Below are positions 1 to 8,175 of a DNA stretch of 64,000 nucleotides, one piece after another. Both the position numbers and the translations under genes were made by a program. The stretch covers positions 1 through 64,000 of the forward strand of contig JAROAZ010000020.1 of the NCBI GenBank assembly GCA_029432775.1. The letters run 5' to 3'. Below the pieces are notes generated by a model. The model saw only the letters and a list, made by a program, of their open reading frames with translations, was not told the DNA's origin and did no database searches. The number at the start of each line of letters is the position of its first letter. The stretch's first letter is position 1. The stretch is from Pontiellaceae bacterium B12227. GTDB lineage: Bacteria; Verrucomicrobiota; Kiritimatiellia; Kiritimatiellales; Pontiellaceae.

Positions 1-22
1 CATCCGCACCGATTCTCCGCAC

Positions 23-43
23 GGACAGCCCGGCGGTCTGTCC
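23..43. repeat. short near-perfect palindrome, REP-like
   Basis: The 21-base stretch has arms GGACAG and CTGTCC around a CCG/CGG core, with one mismatched pair. It lies just downstream of the hsdS stop codon. It could be a REP-like element or the hairpin of a terminator, but no T tract follows on the minus strand. A similar design, GGGCGGAC facing GTCCGCCC, occurs at 32425-32446. Confidence 0.4.
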
Positions 44-53
44 CTACCCTAAA

Positions 54-1808
54 CTACTGGATGGCGGATTCGACGAGGGTGTCGGCGAGATGGAGTTGGG
101 TTTCCTGTGCCGTTTTGAGGCGCGCTTTGAGTCGATCACAAAGCGCTATCAGTTCGTCGACTTTCGCCACGATGCGCTTCTGCTCAGCAATAGGAGGGAG
201 GGGAATTGTTATCATTATCATCCTGGTTAATCCAAGATCCTTGTTCCCAATTCCATGAGTGTACTTCTGCGACTGTTCATAGCAGTGGGGGCTATTAAGG
301 GCTAGTGCCATATATTCATCATGTACCTTGTCATTTGGTATCTTGAGAACAGCCACGTGCACCCAAACACTGAATTCAAGATCAAGATCATTTACCTTAG
401 CAATGCCAGTGGTTCCGCCTTTCGTATAAAGAATGTCACCTAGCTCCGGCTTGACTCTCTTACAAAACTCCTCGTGATCTTCTTTTGATACATACTTTAC
501 AGTGCTCAAATCAATTGAATCAACATTGATGTTCCTTCCGGATAGAAAGGGAATCCCATTCGCTTCATCTACATATTGCGGTGAGAAGTGAGGGCCGTCT
601 GCTACGACATGGCAAAGCGTTCCCATTAATGTCCATTCCCAGTTTGGAGGAAGATAGAATGCTAGCTCAACATCACTTACTAAAGGTAACTTTTTCGGTT
701 TGCGAATTTTCTTATCCTTGATCAGCCGCTCCTTTTCGGCGGCGATTTTTTTTAGGAGTTCGGAGGCGGGTTCGTCGTTGGGATTTTGCGGGACGAGTTT
801 GCCCATGACGGCGAGTTGGAGGATGGTTTGTTTGAGTTCGTCGATGCTGCTTTCGGTGGTGAAAAGGGTGTCGAAGTTGGATTCGATCATTTTCCAAGCA
901 TTGGAAAACCGGTCGGCGTCGCTGGCGGTCGTCAAGGCGCCGAGCAGCGTTTTTACCAGCGTTTGATGCGTACGCAGGCTGTCCTCCTGCCGCAGCTCCA
1001 ACTGATCGCAAAGCGCCATCAGTTCATCGACTTTCGCGACGATCCGGTGCTGTTCGGCTGTCGGAGGCAACGCAATAACGGTATTTATGATCTTCTCTCG
1101 GGAAATATTGGGTTGGGCTCCTCCAGCCCCCATGCCGATAAAACGTGGTTTGTATGCTTTTAATAACGTGAGCAGGAAGATATTCGAAAATCCGCTAAAA
1201 GGGGTGCACGCGCATACCGCTTGATTGGTGGTCGCAGCCACACTAAGAATGGAAGTTTTTCCAATTGTTGCGCCATACATTGCTAACAGAACATCGCCTG
1301 GTTTGTTGTAGCGCAGGGATGATTTTTGTAGGGCGAGCTCTGTAACCGTTTCTTCTGACTCCGATATATAATTTCCAACAAGCTCACCTGATTTAAACCA
1401 AGGTATTTCGCCGCCGTATAATCCAGAATCTCCCCGCCGCGGAGTAGCTCCAGCGCCCCATTCGCCTAAGTCGTTAAGTCGAACGTATTCCCAGCCTCGC
1501 GGAAGGGATCCGTTTATTTCGTCGTCTGAAATCGCAGGGAGTTTTTTGGGCTTCTTGATCTTCTTTTCTGAAGCAAGCTGACACTTTTCCTTATTGATCT
1601 TCTTCAGTAGCTCCGAAGCGGGTTCGTCGTTCGGATCTTGCGGCACCAACAATCCGCGCACGGCCAATTCAAGAATCAGCTCACGCAGTTTTTTGATCCC
1701 ATAAAACTCCTGTCCCTTCCCTGCCCCACGCCCGGCGGATGACTTCTGTTTGATCGCGAAAGACCAGGTATCGAGGTGTTCGGTAATCAGTTTTTCTGCG
1801 ATCGCCAT
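54..1808 (-). CDS. hsdS: type I restriction-modification specificity subunit HsdS
   Basis: This 584-residue protein is the DNA-recognition subunit of a type I restriction-modification complex. It has the internal two-fold organisation of full-length HsdS: two variable target-recognition domains (about residues 100-245 and 385-535) separated by conserved repeats. The block with LVPQDPNDEPASELLKKI (about 53-70) recurs at about 339-356, and the block AEQHRIVAKVDEL (about 251-263) recurs near 542-554. Each repeat pair forms the helical spacers that set the distance between the two half-sites of the target. The ATG overlaps the hsdM stop codon by one base, so translation is probably coupled. One exact copy of the TTCCAA-N3-TTGGAA palindrome lies in the central spacer, encoding S-N-A-W-K. 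The target sequence cannot be predicted from this sequence alone. Confidence 0.95.
   Translation of the reverse strand: MAIAEKLITEHLDTWSFAIKQKSSAGRGAGKGQEFYGIKKLRELILELAVRGLLVPQDPNDEPASELLKKINKEKCQLASEKKIKKPKKLPAISDDEINGSLPRGWEYVRLNDLGEWGAGATPRRGDSGLYGGEIPWFKSGELVGNYISESEETVTELALQKSSLRYNKPGDVLLAMYGATIGKTSILSVAATTNQAVCACTPFSGFSNIFLLTLLKAYKPRFIGMGAGGAQPNISREKIINTVIALPPTAEQHRIVAKVDELMALCDQLELRQEDSLRTHQTLVKTLLGALTTASDADRFSNAWKMIESNFDTLFTTESSIDELKQTILQLAVMGKLVPQNPNDEPASELLKKIAAEKERLIKDKKIRKPKKLPLVSDVELAFYLPPNWEWTLMGTLCHVVADGPHFSPQYVDEANGIPFLSGRNINVDSIDLSTVKYVSKEDHEEFCKRVKPELGDILYTKGGTTGIAKVNDLDLEFSVWVHVAVLKIPNDKVHDEYMALALNSPHCYEQSQKYTHGIGNKDLGLTRMIMITIPLPPIAEQKRIVAKVDELIALCDRLKARLKTAQETQLHLADTLVESAIQ
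892..906. repeat. iterated palindrome TTCCAA-N3-TTGGAA, inside hsdS
   Basis: Exact copy with spacer GCA, extended to TTTT/AAAA on the outside. It is read on the minus strand as S-N-A-W-K. It is the only copy found in the first 7 kb. Confidence 0.85.
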
Positions 1809-3298
1809 TACTCGTCCCCTGCCAGAGCGGTGGCCAAAATAGATTTTAACTCGTCGCGCAGGTTTTGGATTTCCCCTTGCTGGGTGCTGTATTCCGCCAG
1901 CAGTTCGGCGGGGTCGTGGTTGACGGCTTCGTCAACGTGCGGGTTGGAGATATCGAGGTTGTAGTTACGCGCGACGATGTCGTCGATGCTGACTTTCCAC
2001 GCCTGCTCGGTCGCTTTGCGTTTTTTGAAGCCGTCGTCCTCGGCGCCCCACCAATCGATTTCGGTTTGGAATTCTTCGAAGCGCATGGGTTTGGTTTTGT
2101 TGTAGCTGGAGACGCCTTCCGGATAGGGATGTTCGTAGAACCAAATGTGTTTCGTGCCGGGCTGTTCGCTCTCGGGCTTTTTGGTGAAGAAGAGGATATT
2201 GGTTTTGATGCCGGTGTAGGGCGCAAAGACGCCGTTGGGCAGGCGGACGATGGTGTGCAGATTGCACTCGGTCAGCAGCTTTTCCTTGAGGCGCGTTTTC
2301 ATGCCCTCGCCGAAAAGAAAACCATCGGGCAGAACAACGGCGGCGCGGCCGTGGTTTTTCAGCAGTTTAATGATGAGCGCCATGAAGAGGTCGGCGGTTT
2401 CGCGGGTGCGGAGGTTGGCGGGAAAGTTGTTTTCGATGCCGTCTTCTTCGGTGCCGCCGAAGGGCGGGTTGGTGACGATGACGTGGACGCGATCCTTATT
2501 ACCGTAGTCCGTGTAGGGTCGGCTGAGGGTGTTGTCGTGCAGGATATTCGTCGGCGTATCGATGCCGTGCAGGATCATGTTGGTGGTGCAGAGCATGTGG
2601 GGCAGCGCCTTCTTTTCGTAGCCGTGAATGCTGTTGATCAGCGTCTCTTCGTCTTTGGCGGCTTTGACATAGTTGCTGCGCTTGTGGTCGATGGTGCAGG
2701 CGAGGAAGCCGCCGGTGCCGCAGGCGGGATCGAGCACGGTTTCGGCGAGCTGCGGATCGACGCGGTTGACGATGAACTGGGTGACGGCGCGCGGGGTATA
2801 GAATTCGCCGGCGTTGCCGGCGCTTTGCAGATCCTTGAGGATCTGTTCGTAGATATTGCCGAAGGTGTGGCGGTCGGCGGTGTTGTTAAAGTTGATTTCG
2901 CTGATCTTGTTGATGACCTGCCGCATCAAGGTGCCGGATTTCATGTAGTTGTAGGCATCTTCGAAGACGTTGCGAATGACCTGGGCGCGCAACCCGTTCG
3001 GGCCTTCGAGAACGAGCTTTTCCTTGAGGGTCGGGAACAACTGCATATTCACGAAGTCGCTCATTTCATCGCCGGTCATGCCTTCGGGATCGGCGGCCCA
3101 GTTGCGCCAGCGCAGGTGCTCGGGCAGCGGCGATTGGTATTCATCTTCGAGGAGTTCGATCTCGGCTTCGCGATCGTCGTAGATTTTGAGGAAGAACATC
3201 CAGACCAGCTGGCTGATGCGCTGGGCGTCGCCATCGACGCCGACGTCTTTGCGCATGATGTCCTGAATGGATTTAATGGTTCCGCTTACATTGCTCAT
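1808..3298 (-). CDS. hsdM: type I restriction-modification DNA methyltransferase HsdM
   Basis: This 496-residue protein is the N6-adenine methyltransferase subunit of the type I complex and transfers a methyl group from S-adenosylmethionine to the adenines of the HsdS target. An N-terminal HsdM helical domain (about 1-135) precedes the Rossmann catalytic domain. Motif I is DPACGTGGF at about 190-198, and the catalytic motif IV is NPPFGG at about 277-282. Length is typical of HsdM. The gene sits between hsdR and hsdS, and its stop codon overlaps the hsdS start. A 256-base gap with a large inverted repeat separates it from hsdR, so hsdM-hsdS may have their own promoter. Confidence 0.97.
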   Translation of the reverse strand: MSNVSGTIKSIQDIMRKDVGVDGDAQRISQLVWMFFLKIYDDREAEIELLEDEYQSPLPEHLRWRNWAADPEGMTGDEMSDFVNMQLFPTLKEKLVLEGPNGLRAQVIRNVFEDAYNYMKSGTLMRQVINKISEINFNNTADRHTFGNIYEQILKDLQSAGNAGEFYTPRAVTQFIVNRVDPQLAETVLDPACGTGGFLACTIDHKRSNYVKAAKDEETLINSIHGYEKKALPHMLCTTNMILHGIDTPTNILHDNTLSRPYTDYGNKDRVHVIVTNPPFGGTEEDGIENNFPANLRTRETADLFMALIIKLLKNHGRAAVVLPDGFLFGEGMKTRLKEKLLTECNLHTIVRLPNGVFAPYTGIKTNILFFTKKPESEQPGTKHIWFYEHPYPEGVSSYNKTKPMRFEEFQTEIDWWGAEDDGFKKRKATEQAWKVSIDDIVARNYNLDISNPHVDEAVNHDPAELLAEYSTQQGEIQNLRDELKSILATALAGDE

Positions 3299-3472
3299 GG
3301 TGGTGTGGTTCTCGTTTTTGTTAAAAGTTATCTTTTTTACAGGCTGTCTTTATATCTCACTTTTTGACCCGCAATCCGAGATATGGGTTTTTATATCTCG
3401 GTTTTCCCCGCCCAAAGCGACCTATAATATCACCTACCGTTACTTTTTTATCGCAAATCTGCTCATCGGGGA

Positions 3473-3522
3473 GCAGGCGGGACGCCTGCGATACACTGGC
3501 CGTACCGCAGGCGTCCCGCCTG
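3473..3522. repeat. nested inverted repeat (REP/BIME-like) between hsdR and hsdM
   Basis: Two 18-base arms, GCAGGCGGGACGCCTGCG at 3473-3490 and its exact reverse complement at 3505-3522, enclose a 14-base loop. Each arm is itself a palindrome (GCAGGCG-GGA-CGCCTGC), so the element is nested, as in bacterial interspersed mosaic elements mobilised by RAYT transposases. No transposase is present nearby. The rest of the 256-base hsdR-hsdM gap shows no gene. Confidence 0.75.
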
Positions 3523-3554
3523 CCCCGCCGAGCGGAAGCAACCACCGCAGGTTC

Positions 3555-5906
3555 CTACAACGCCTCCTGATAGAGCTCAACTTCAAGTTCCTGAAGCGCA
3601 CTTTCGTAGTTTGCCTTGCCGCCGAAGACGTCGTTAATGATTTCAACGGGCGTGCCCATCGTATCGAACGGGGTGAGTTTGAGCACCTTGGGGCTTTCTA
3701 TGGTGAGGACGCCTTCGTCGGCATATTTATCCAGCAGGGCTTCGAGGACGGCGCGGGCCTTATCGCCGTATTTGGTGAAGTAGTTGCGCTTTTTCACGTT
3801 GTCGGCCCGCTCTTTGCGCGTAAGGGGCGGCTGGTCGTAGGCGATGTGGCAGATGAGATCGAAGTCGCCGTAGGCCGCGCCTACCTCTTCTGCGAGTTTA
3901 GGCAGTTCGATGCCGTATTCTTCCAGTTCCTGGACAATGGCTTCTTTTTTCTTGCTGGTGTTCCACTTATTAATGAAGTCGTTGAGGGATGCATATTCCT
4001 TGCGGATGTGTTTTCGGCTGTAGTCGCAGTAGGACTCGGTGACCATTTGACCATTGTCACCAAGGTATTCGACGGTTTTGGCGAGAATGTTGACGTCCAC
4101 GCCGCTGACGTGAATTTTTTTGGTGCCATATTCTGGCGAGCCTTCTTCAACTCCGCCGTCATCATCATCCGGATCGGGTTCGGGATCGGGGGGCACGGGA
4201 TCATCGTCGACGCCCGGCTCGTAGATAACGACGGGGTCGCCGTCGAAGTCGGGGTCTTTAAATAGTTCGGTCGCGTTCTTGAAATCCATAACGGTGAAGA
4301 AATATTTGCCGTACTCCTCTTCAATGCGGGTGCCCCGCCCTACGATCTGCTTGAAGGTGGTCATGGATTTGATGGTCTTGTCCAGCACGATGAGCTTGCA
4401 GGTTTTGGCGTCGACGCCGGTGGTGAGGAGCTCCGACGTGGTGGCGATGACCGGGTATTTGGACTCGGAGTCGATGAAGTTGTCCAACTCGGCCTTGCCC
4501 TCTACGCTGTCGCCGGTGATGCGCATGACATATTTGGGATTGTCGAGGGCGAGTTGTCCTGCGGCGTTGACGATGGCCACTCGCATGCGCTCGGCGTGGT
4601 CGATGTCTTCGCAGAAAATGATCGTCTTGGAAAAGGGGTCGGTGGCCTTGAGCAGCTTCATAACGCATTGGGCAACGAGCTTGGTGCGTTGGTTGAGCAC
4701 CAGAATACGATCCATGTCCTTCTGATTGTAGGTCCGGTGCTCGATTTCCTGTCCGAGATCGTCGGTCATGCCCGGCGGAGGCGTCCACCCTTCGAGATCT
4801 TTGTCGAGGTAGTAGCGGACGACCTTATAGGGAGCAAGAAACCCGTCATCAATGCCCTGCTTCAATTTGTAGGTGTAAACCGGCTCTCCAAAGTAGGTGA
4901 TGTTGGAGGCGTATTTGGTTTCCCTGGGCGTGGCGGTGAGGCCGATCTGAACAGCGCCGGAGAAATATTCAAGGATTTCGCGCCATGCGGAATCTTCTGA
5001 AGCGCTGCCCCGGTGGCACTCGTCGATGATGATGAGATCGAAGAAGTCGCGCGAGACGTTCTTGAAAATCTTGTCTGCTTCGTCGGGGCCGGTGAGGGCC
5101 TGGTAGAGGCCGAGGTAGATTTCGTAGGCCGGATCGATCTTGCGGTTCTTGATCTTGGTCATGACCGAGCCAAACGGCTTGAAGTCGTTTACGAGGGTCT
5201 GGTCTGCCAGTATGTTTCGATCCACCAGAAAAAGGGTGCGCTTGGCTTTCTTTGCATGCCATAGACGCCAGATGATCTGGAACGTGGTATAGGTCTTGCC
5301 GGTGCCGGTGGCCATAACCAAGAGCAGACGGTTCTGACCTTTGGCGACCGCTTCGAGTACGCGGTTGATCGCTTCCGTCTGGTAGTAGCGCGGCTCTTTG
5401 CCGTAGGCGTCCTTATGGTAGGGCTCGAGAACCAGCGCCTCTTCGTCGTCTTCGATATGGCGGTGTTTTTTGTAGCGCTTCCAGAGTTCGGCGGGCGAGG
5501 GAAAGGATTCGAGGGGGAATTCGCATTCAATGTCTTCGCCGGATTCCGGGACCTTATTATGGGAGGCGAAGGCGTCCCCGTTGGAACTGAAGGCACTGGG
5601 TACATCGATAATATCGGCGTAGCCCAGCGCTTGCTGCATGCCGTGGCTTACGATGTGGTAGTTGTTCTTGGCCTCAACGATCGCGAGGGGGACGCCGGCT
5701 TCCCATTGCAACACATAGTCAGCAAATTTCTTTTTCTTCTTATTTCGCGAGGACATATTGCCGCGAACGATCACGGGCCCCGGCGTAAGGGTGACTTCGC
5801 GCCGAATTTGTCTGAATTGATCCCAACCGGCAGCCTTAATGGCGGGTGTTATAAAGAGATCGCAAATATCGATTTCGCTGAGTTGCTGTTTTTCTTCTTT
5901 GGTCAT
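3555..5906 (-). CDS. hsdR: type I restriction endonuclease subunit HsdR
   Basis: This 783-residue protein is the motor and nuclease subunit of the type I enzyme. It translocates DNA using ATP and cuts away from the recognition site. The N-terminal nuclease fold has D63 and E78-A-K80, matching PD-(D/E)xK. The superfamily 2 helicase motor has Walker A GTGKT at about 201-205, the DECH box at about 295-298, a GLTATP motif III and a QIVGRGTR motif VI. A C-terminal helical domain probably docks on HsdM. I chose the ATG at 5906 because it begins with the family-like MTKEEKQQLSEIDICDLFITP; the frame extends to a TTG at 5945 but those residues look non-conserved. It is the first gene of the hsdR-hsdM-hsdS order. 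Confidence 0.95.
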   Translation of the reverse strand: MTKEEKQQLSEIDICDLFITPAIKAAGWDQFRQIRREVTLTPGPVIVRGNMSSRNKKKKKFADYVLQWEAGVPLAIVEAKNNYHIVSHGMQQALGYADIIDVPSAFSSNGDAFASHNKVPESGEDIECEFPLESFPSPAELWKRYKKHRHIEDDEEALVLEPYHKDAYGKEPRYYQTEAINRVLEAVAKGQNRLLLVMATGTGKTYTTFQIIWRLWHAKKAKRTLFLVDRNILADQTLVNDFKPFGSVMTKIKNRKIDPAYEIYLGLYQALTGPDEADKIFKNVSRDFFDLIIIDECHRGSASEDSAWREILEYFSGAVQIGLTATPRETKYASNITYFGEPVYTYKLKQGIDDGFLAPYKVVRYYLDKDLEGWTPPPGMTDDLGQEIEHRTYNQKDMDRILVLNQRTKLVAQCVMKLLKATDPFSKTIIFCEDIDHAERMRVAIVNAAGQLALDNPKYVMRITGDSVEGKAELDNFIDSESKYPVIATTSELLTTGVDAKTCKLIVLDKTIKSMTTFKQIVGRGTRIEEEYGKYFFTVMDFKNATELFKDPDFDGDPVVIYEPGVDDDPVPPDPEPDPDDDDGGVEEGSPEYGTKKIHVSGVDVNILAKTVEYLGDNGQMVTESYCDYSRKHIRKEYASLNDFINKWNTSKKKEAIVQELEEYGIELPKLAEEVGAAYGDFDLICHIAYDQPPLTRKERADNVKKRNYFTKYGDKARAVLEALLDKYADEGVLTIESPKVLKLTPFDTMGTPVEIINDVFGGKANYESALQELEVELYQEAL

Positions 5907-6292
5907 GTTACAACTTGCTCGGTTTGTGCGTGGTTGCCGGACCAAGTGTCACCCATTAAAGGTTCCGGCACAGGCGCCAAGCGTCAAACAGCACCACCTG
6001 CCCAAAATACGACAATTTAACACATATTTTGGAACAATACGAACCACTGAAACATTCCGCAAGCCAAGCCTTGAAAAGATATTTCCATGAGAAAAGCGAC
6101 TGCAGGTTCTTCTGGCCCGGGAAATAACGACTATCTGCGGGAAGCTGTATCGGCTGCCCGTCGAATTGGCCGATGCAGCGTTGGGCAGAGCACGAGGCTG
6201 TTCGAGATGGTGTCGTCGTGCGACTGGCTGACCGGTGTCCAATCCCTGCCCCACTCCACGTCTGGTTAATGAAGCTTGCAAGAGTTTCGACG
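5907..6292. other. no gene identified upstream of hsdR
   Basis: About 390 bases with no convincing coding region on either strand. Short open frames exist but show no family resemblance and no good ribosome binding site. A strong plus-strand terminator follows at 6293, so a short plus-strand RNA of unknown identity may be transcribed here. I looked for tmRNA and RNase P signatures and did not find them. Confidence 0.4.
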
Positions 6293-6338
6293 CAGCACAC
6301 GGGTTTTTCCTCCTCTTTTCCCGGGTGCTGTTTTTTTT
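6293..6338 (+). terminator. strong rho-independent terminator with no assigned gene
   Basis: An 11-base stem (CAGCACACGGG with CCCGGGTGCTG, one mismatch) encloses a 16-base loop and is followed by eight T residues. It would end a plus-strand transcript coming from the 5.9-6.3 kb interval. Confidence 0.75.
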
Positions 6339-6399
6339 ATGCCTACAGAATGCTCCATCGTGCTGAGAAGCGGATCCTGGCATCGCTTATGCTATATAT

Positions 6400-6575
6400 A
6401 TCCTGTTCGTTCTTTAACAATTTAGCCCAGCCGGTCAGAAACGTACTACTCTGATTCGTTAACACTACTAAAGGGAGCTTATAGCACCCACCTTGACACT
6501 TAAGGTTTCGGAGATGCACCTCTCCGCGTCTGGGCAGCTCTTCACCGCTTCGAGGGAACTCGGAGCGGTTTTTTT
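6400..6575 (+). ncRNA. ssrS: probable 6S RNA (SsrS-like)
   Basis: No coding frame is evident, but the stretch has the marks of 6S RNA, the RNA that mimics an open promoter and binds the main RNA polymerase holoenzyme. A TATA-rich -10-like box lies near 6390-6398. An outer stem pairs GCCCAG (about 6425) with CTGGGC (about 6529). The 3' half contains the CCACCTTGA-loop-AAGGTTTCGG pattern seen in many 6S RNAs. The unit ends at a clean terminator, giving about 175 nt, the usual 6S size. The 5' end is approximate. The identification rests on remembered family features, not on a covariance search. It could be another structured RNA. Confidence 0.5.
6545..6575 (+). terminator. rho-independent terminator of the 6S-like RNA
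   Basis: Stem CCGCTTCGAG / CTCGGAGCGG with one T-G pair, GGAA tetraloop, then seven T residues. Confidence 0.85.
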
Positions 6576-6813
6576 ATGGCTAAAGAACTCACTTAAGCCG
6601 TCACAAGCCTCAAAACAGTCCGCAACGGTCAAAGAGAGCGGATGACATACTCTGCGGCCACTGAAAGCCCCGAGATGGCTTGTGCCGAAAACCGTTATTT
6701 TTCGGATGTTTCACTCTGCTTCAGCATTTCTTTGGCATTTCTTTAGCGGAAGAACATGTTTTTGCACCTACTTCTCGTTATTTCTGACAACTTTAAAAGA
6801 TCCCTCTAAAAAG
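6576..6813. other. intergenic, nothing recognised
   Basis: No coding region or RNA gene is recognisable between the 6S-like RNA and the tRNA terminator. A weak hairpin, CCGAAAA with TTTTCGG, lies near 6686-6706. Confidence 0.4.
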
Positions 6814-6847
6814 AAAAACCCTGCTACCATGAAGGTAACAGGGTTTT
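6814..6847 (-). terminator. terminator of the tRNA-Asn transcript
   Basis: On the minus strand the hairpin pairs CCCTGTTACC with GGTAGCAGGG (one mismatch) around TTCAT and is followed by five T residues. It begins five bases after the tRNA 3' end. A T4 tract on the plus strand may make it weakly bidirectional. Confidence 0.85.
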
Positions 6848-6851
6848 AAAG

Positions 6852-6926
6852 TGGCTCCGGCGGTTGGGCTCGAACCAACAACCAAGTGATTAACAGTCAC
6901 CTACTCTACCATTGAGCTACGCCGGA
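6852..6926 (-). tRNA. tRNA-Asn (anticodon GTT)
   Basis: The minus strand folds as a cloverleaf: acceptor stem TCCGGCG/CGCCGGA, D arm with GTAGCTCAATGGTAGAG, anticodon loop CTGTTAA with anticodon GTT, T arm with GGTTCGAGCC. The discriminator is G and the 3' CCA is encoded. A terminator follows directly, so it is probably a single-gene transcript. Confidence 0.95.
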
Positions 6927-7005
6927 AATCTCGTAAGAGGCGAACAAGGTATCGGAATCATGGAATTTGTCAACACCTTGAAATTAACTTTTTTTACTCT
7001 GTTTT

Positions 7006-7020
7006 TTCCAGTGGTTGGAA
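7006..7020. repeat. iterated palindrome, one-mismatch copy downstream of recR
   Basis: TTCCAGTGGTTGGAA differs from the consensus by one base in the left arm. An exact copy lies 17 bases further on at 7037-7051, so the two sit as a pair in the recR-tRNA gap. Confidence 0.75.
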
Positions 7021-7036
7021 ACCAAGAACTTGCGCT

Positions 7037-7051
7037 TTCCAAACATTGGAA
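7037..7051. repeat. iterated palindrome, exact copy downstream of recR
   Basis: Exact TTCCAA-ACA-TTGGAA, 11 bases beyond the recR stop codon. It has no T tract, so a simple terminator role is not obvious. Confidence 0.85.
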
Positions 7052-7062
7052 ATATTTACTTT

Positions 7063-7668
7063 TTACCCGAACTCCTGCCGCCCTTTTATGGCTTTTGCCA
7101 AGGTGGCGGAGTCGGAATATTCAATGGCACTTCCGGCCGGCAGACCGAAGGCAATGCGGGAAACTTTTACATCGCGGTTCGACAGCACCTCGTTGAGATA
7201 GCTGGCGGTGGCGTCGCTCTCGACATCAGTACCGAGTGCAATCAGCACTTCCGATATGTTCTCGTCGGCTAAGCGGCCAAGCAGCTGGTCGACGCGCAGA
7301 TCGGCCGCACCGGTGCCGTGCATGGGAGAGAGGCGGCCCATGAGCGCATGATAGCGTCCCAGGAATCCGCCGGACTCTTCAATCTTCATGATATCGGCCG
7401 GCGATTCCACTACACAGAGAATGTGCGCATCCTTTCGGTGGCGGGTGCACAGTTCGCATGGATTAAGGTCGGCCAGGGTTACGTTGCCGCAACGGTCGCA
7501 ATTGGCAATGCCATCATCCGCCTCCAGCAACGCGTTGGCCAGAATACGCATCAGGCCTTTGCTGTCCTGCACCAGTGCCATGGCCATACGCTCGGCCGTG
7601 CGCCTTCCAATGCCTGGAAGCCGGCTGAGCGCCGCGACTAGGTTATCAAGGGGAATAAGATGGTTCAT
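7063..7668 (-). CDS. recR: recombination mediator RecR
   Basis: RecR loads RecA onto gaps as part of the RecF/RecO/RecR pathway. The 201-residue length is standard. It has the helix-hairpin-helix with LPGIGRRTAERMA at about 17-29, a four-cysteine zinc site (C57, C60, C71, C74) and a C-terminal Toprim domain (CVVESPADI at about 84-92). The order dnaX-ybaB-recR on one strand is a conserved bacterial arrangement. A variant of the iterated palindrome (TTCCAATGCCTGGAA at 7605-7619) overlaps the codons for the conserved LPGIG motif. Confidence 0.98.
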   Translation of the reverse strand: MNHLIPLDNLVAALSRLPGIGRRTAERMAMALVQDSKGLMRILANALLEADDGIANCDRCGNVTLADLNPCELCTRHRKDAHILCVVESPADIMKIEESGGFLGRYHALMGRLSPMHGTGAADLRVDQLLGRLADENISEVLIALGTDVESDATASYLNEVLSNRDVKVSRIAFGLPAGSAIEYSDSATLAKAIKGRQEFG

Positions 7669-7674
7669 TGGAGT

Positions 7675-7711
7675 ATGGGAGTAGTGGAGGATGGGAGTAG
7701 TGGAGAATGGG
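7675..7711. repeat. 16-base tandem repeat upstream of recR
   Basis: ATGGGAGTAGTGGAG plus one variable base is repeated twice and followed by a partial third unit. It lies in the recR-ybaB spacer. A related stretch (on the minus strand, GATGGAGTAGTGGAT) occurs near 9915-9930 after the SRP RNA. Confidence 0.6.
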
Positions 7712-7750
7712 TGTCACCCCCCTACCCCGATACGTCCTTACCCCAGCAAC

Positions 7751-8065
7751 TTAAAACGGCATACCGCCCGGGAGGCCCATGCCGCCGGTGAGTTTGCCCA
7801 TTTCTTTGGACATGGTTTCGGATGCGGAAGTCAGCACGCCGTCAACGGCAGCAAATACGAGATCCTCGAGCATCTCAACATCTTCGGGATCAACCGCATC
7901 GGGATTGATCTTGATGCTTTTAATTTTCATATCGCAGGTAGCCACGGCCGTAACCATTCCGCCGCCAGCAGAAAACTGCACTTCAGTTTTTGCCAGTTCG
8001 TCCTGCTTTTTCTTCATATTTTTCTGCAGGTCCTGCGCCTGCTTCATCATTTTCATCATGTTCAT
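7751..8065 (-). CDS. ybaB: YbaB/EbfC family nucleoid-associated protein
   Basis: This 104-residue protein belongs to the small dimeric YbaB/EbfC family that binds DNA and is encoded between dnaX and recR in many bacteria. It has the Met/Lys/Gln-rich N-terminal helix (MMKMMKQAQDLQKNMKKKQDEL), the glycine-rich turn FSAGGGMV and the C-terminal MGLPGGMPF tail typical of the family. The gap to recR contains a short tandem repeat, but the two genes are probably co-transcribed. Confidence 0.95.
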   Translation of the reverse strand: MNMMKMMKQAQDLQKNMKKKQDELAKTEVQFSAGGGMVTAVATCDMKIKSIKINPDAVDPEDVEMLEDLVFAAVDGVLTSASETMSKEMGKLTGGMGLPGGMPF

Positions 8066-8092
8066 AATCCGTGTTCCTTTCAGTCACTTTTT

Positions 8093-8117
8093 GTCGAAGG
8101 TCTTTGGGTCGAAGGTC
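8093..8117. repeat. direct repeat GTCGAAGGTC in the dnaX-ybaB spacer
   Basis: Two identical 10-base units at 8093-8102 and 8108-8117, with looser relatives of the same wording just beyond. No function is evident. Confidence 0.5.
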
Positions 8118-8175
8118 AAAAGTCCTGCCGGCAAACTCACCCGCGACTTTCGACGTTCAGACATTTGACCCTAAA

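Noticed and set aside
1865-3367. A 500-codon open frame on the plus strand opposite hsdM
   Set aside because: It mirrors a certain gene, its product is low-complexity and Val/Gly/Asp-rich, and it matches no family. High-GC codon bias leaves the opposite frame open.
3473-3522. CRISPR repeat-spacer unit
   Set aside because: There is only one inverted pair, no regular spacing and no cas genes; it is a nested palindrome. No CRISPR array is seen in the window.
6087-6290. tmRNA or RNase P RNA in front of the orphan terminator
   Set aside because: No tRNA-like ends, tag-peptide frame or conserved P4 elements are visible.
5949-6383. Open frames of 60-144 codons on both strands between hsdR and the 6S-like RNA
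   Set aside because: No ribosome binding sites, no family resemblance, and one runs through a strong terminator.
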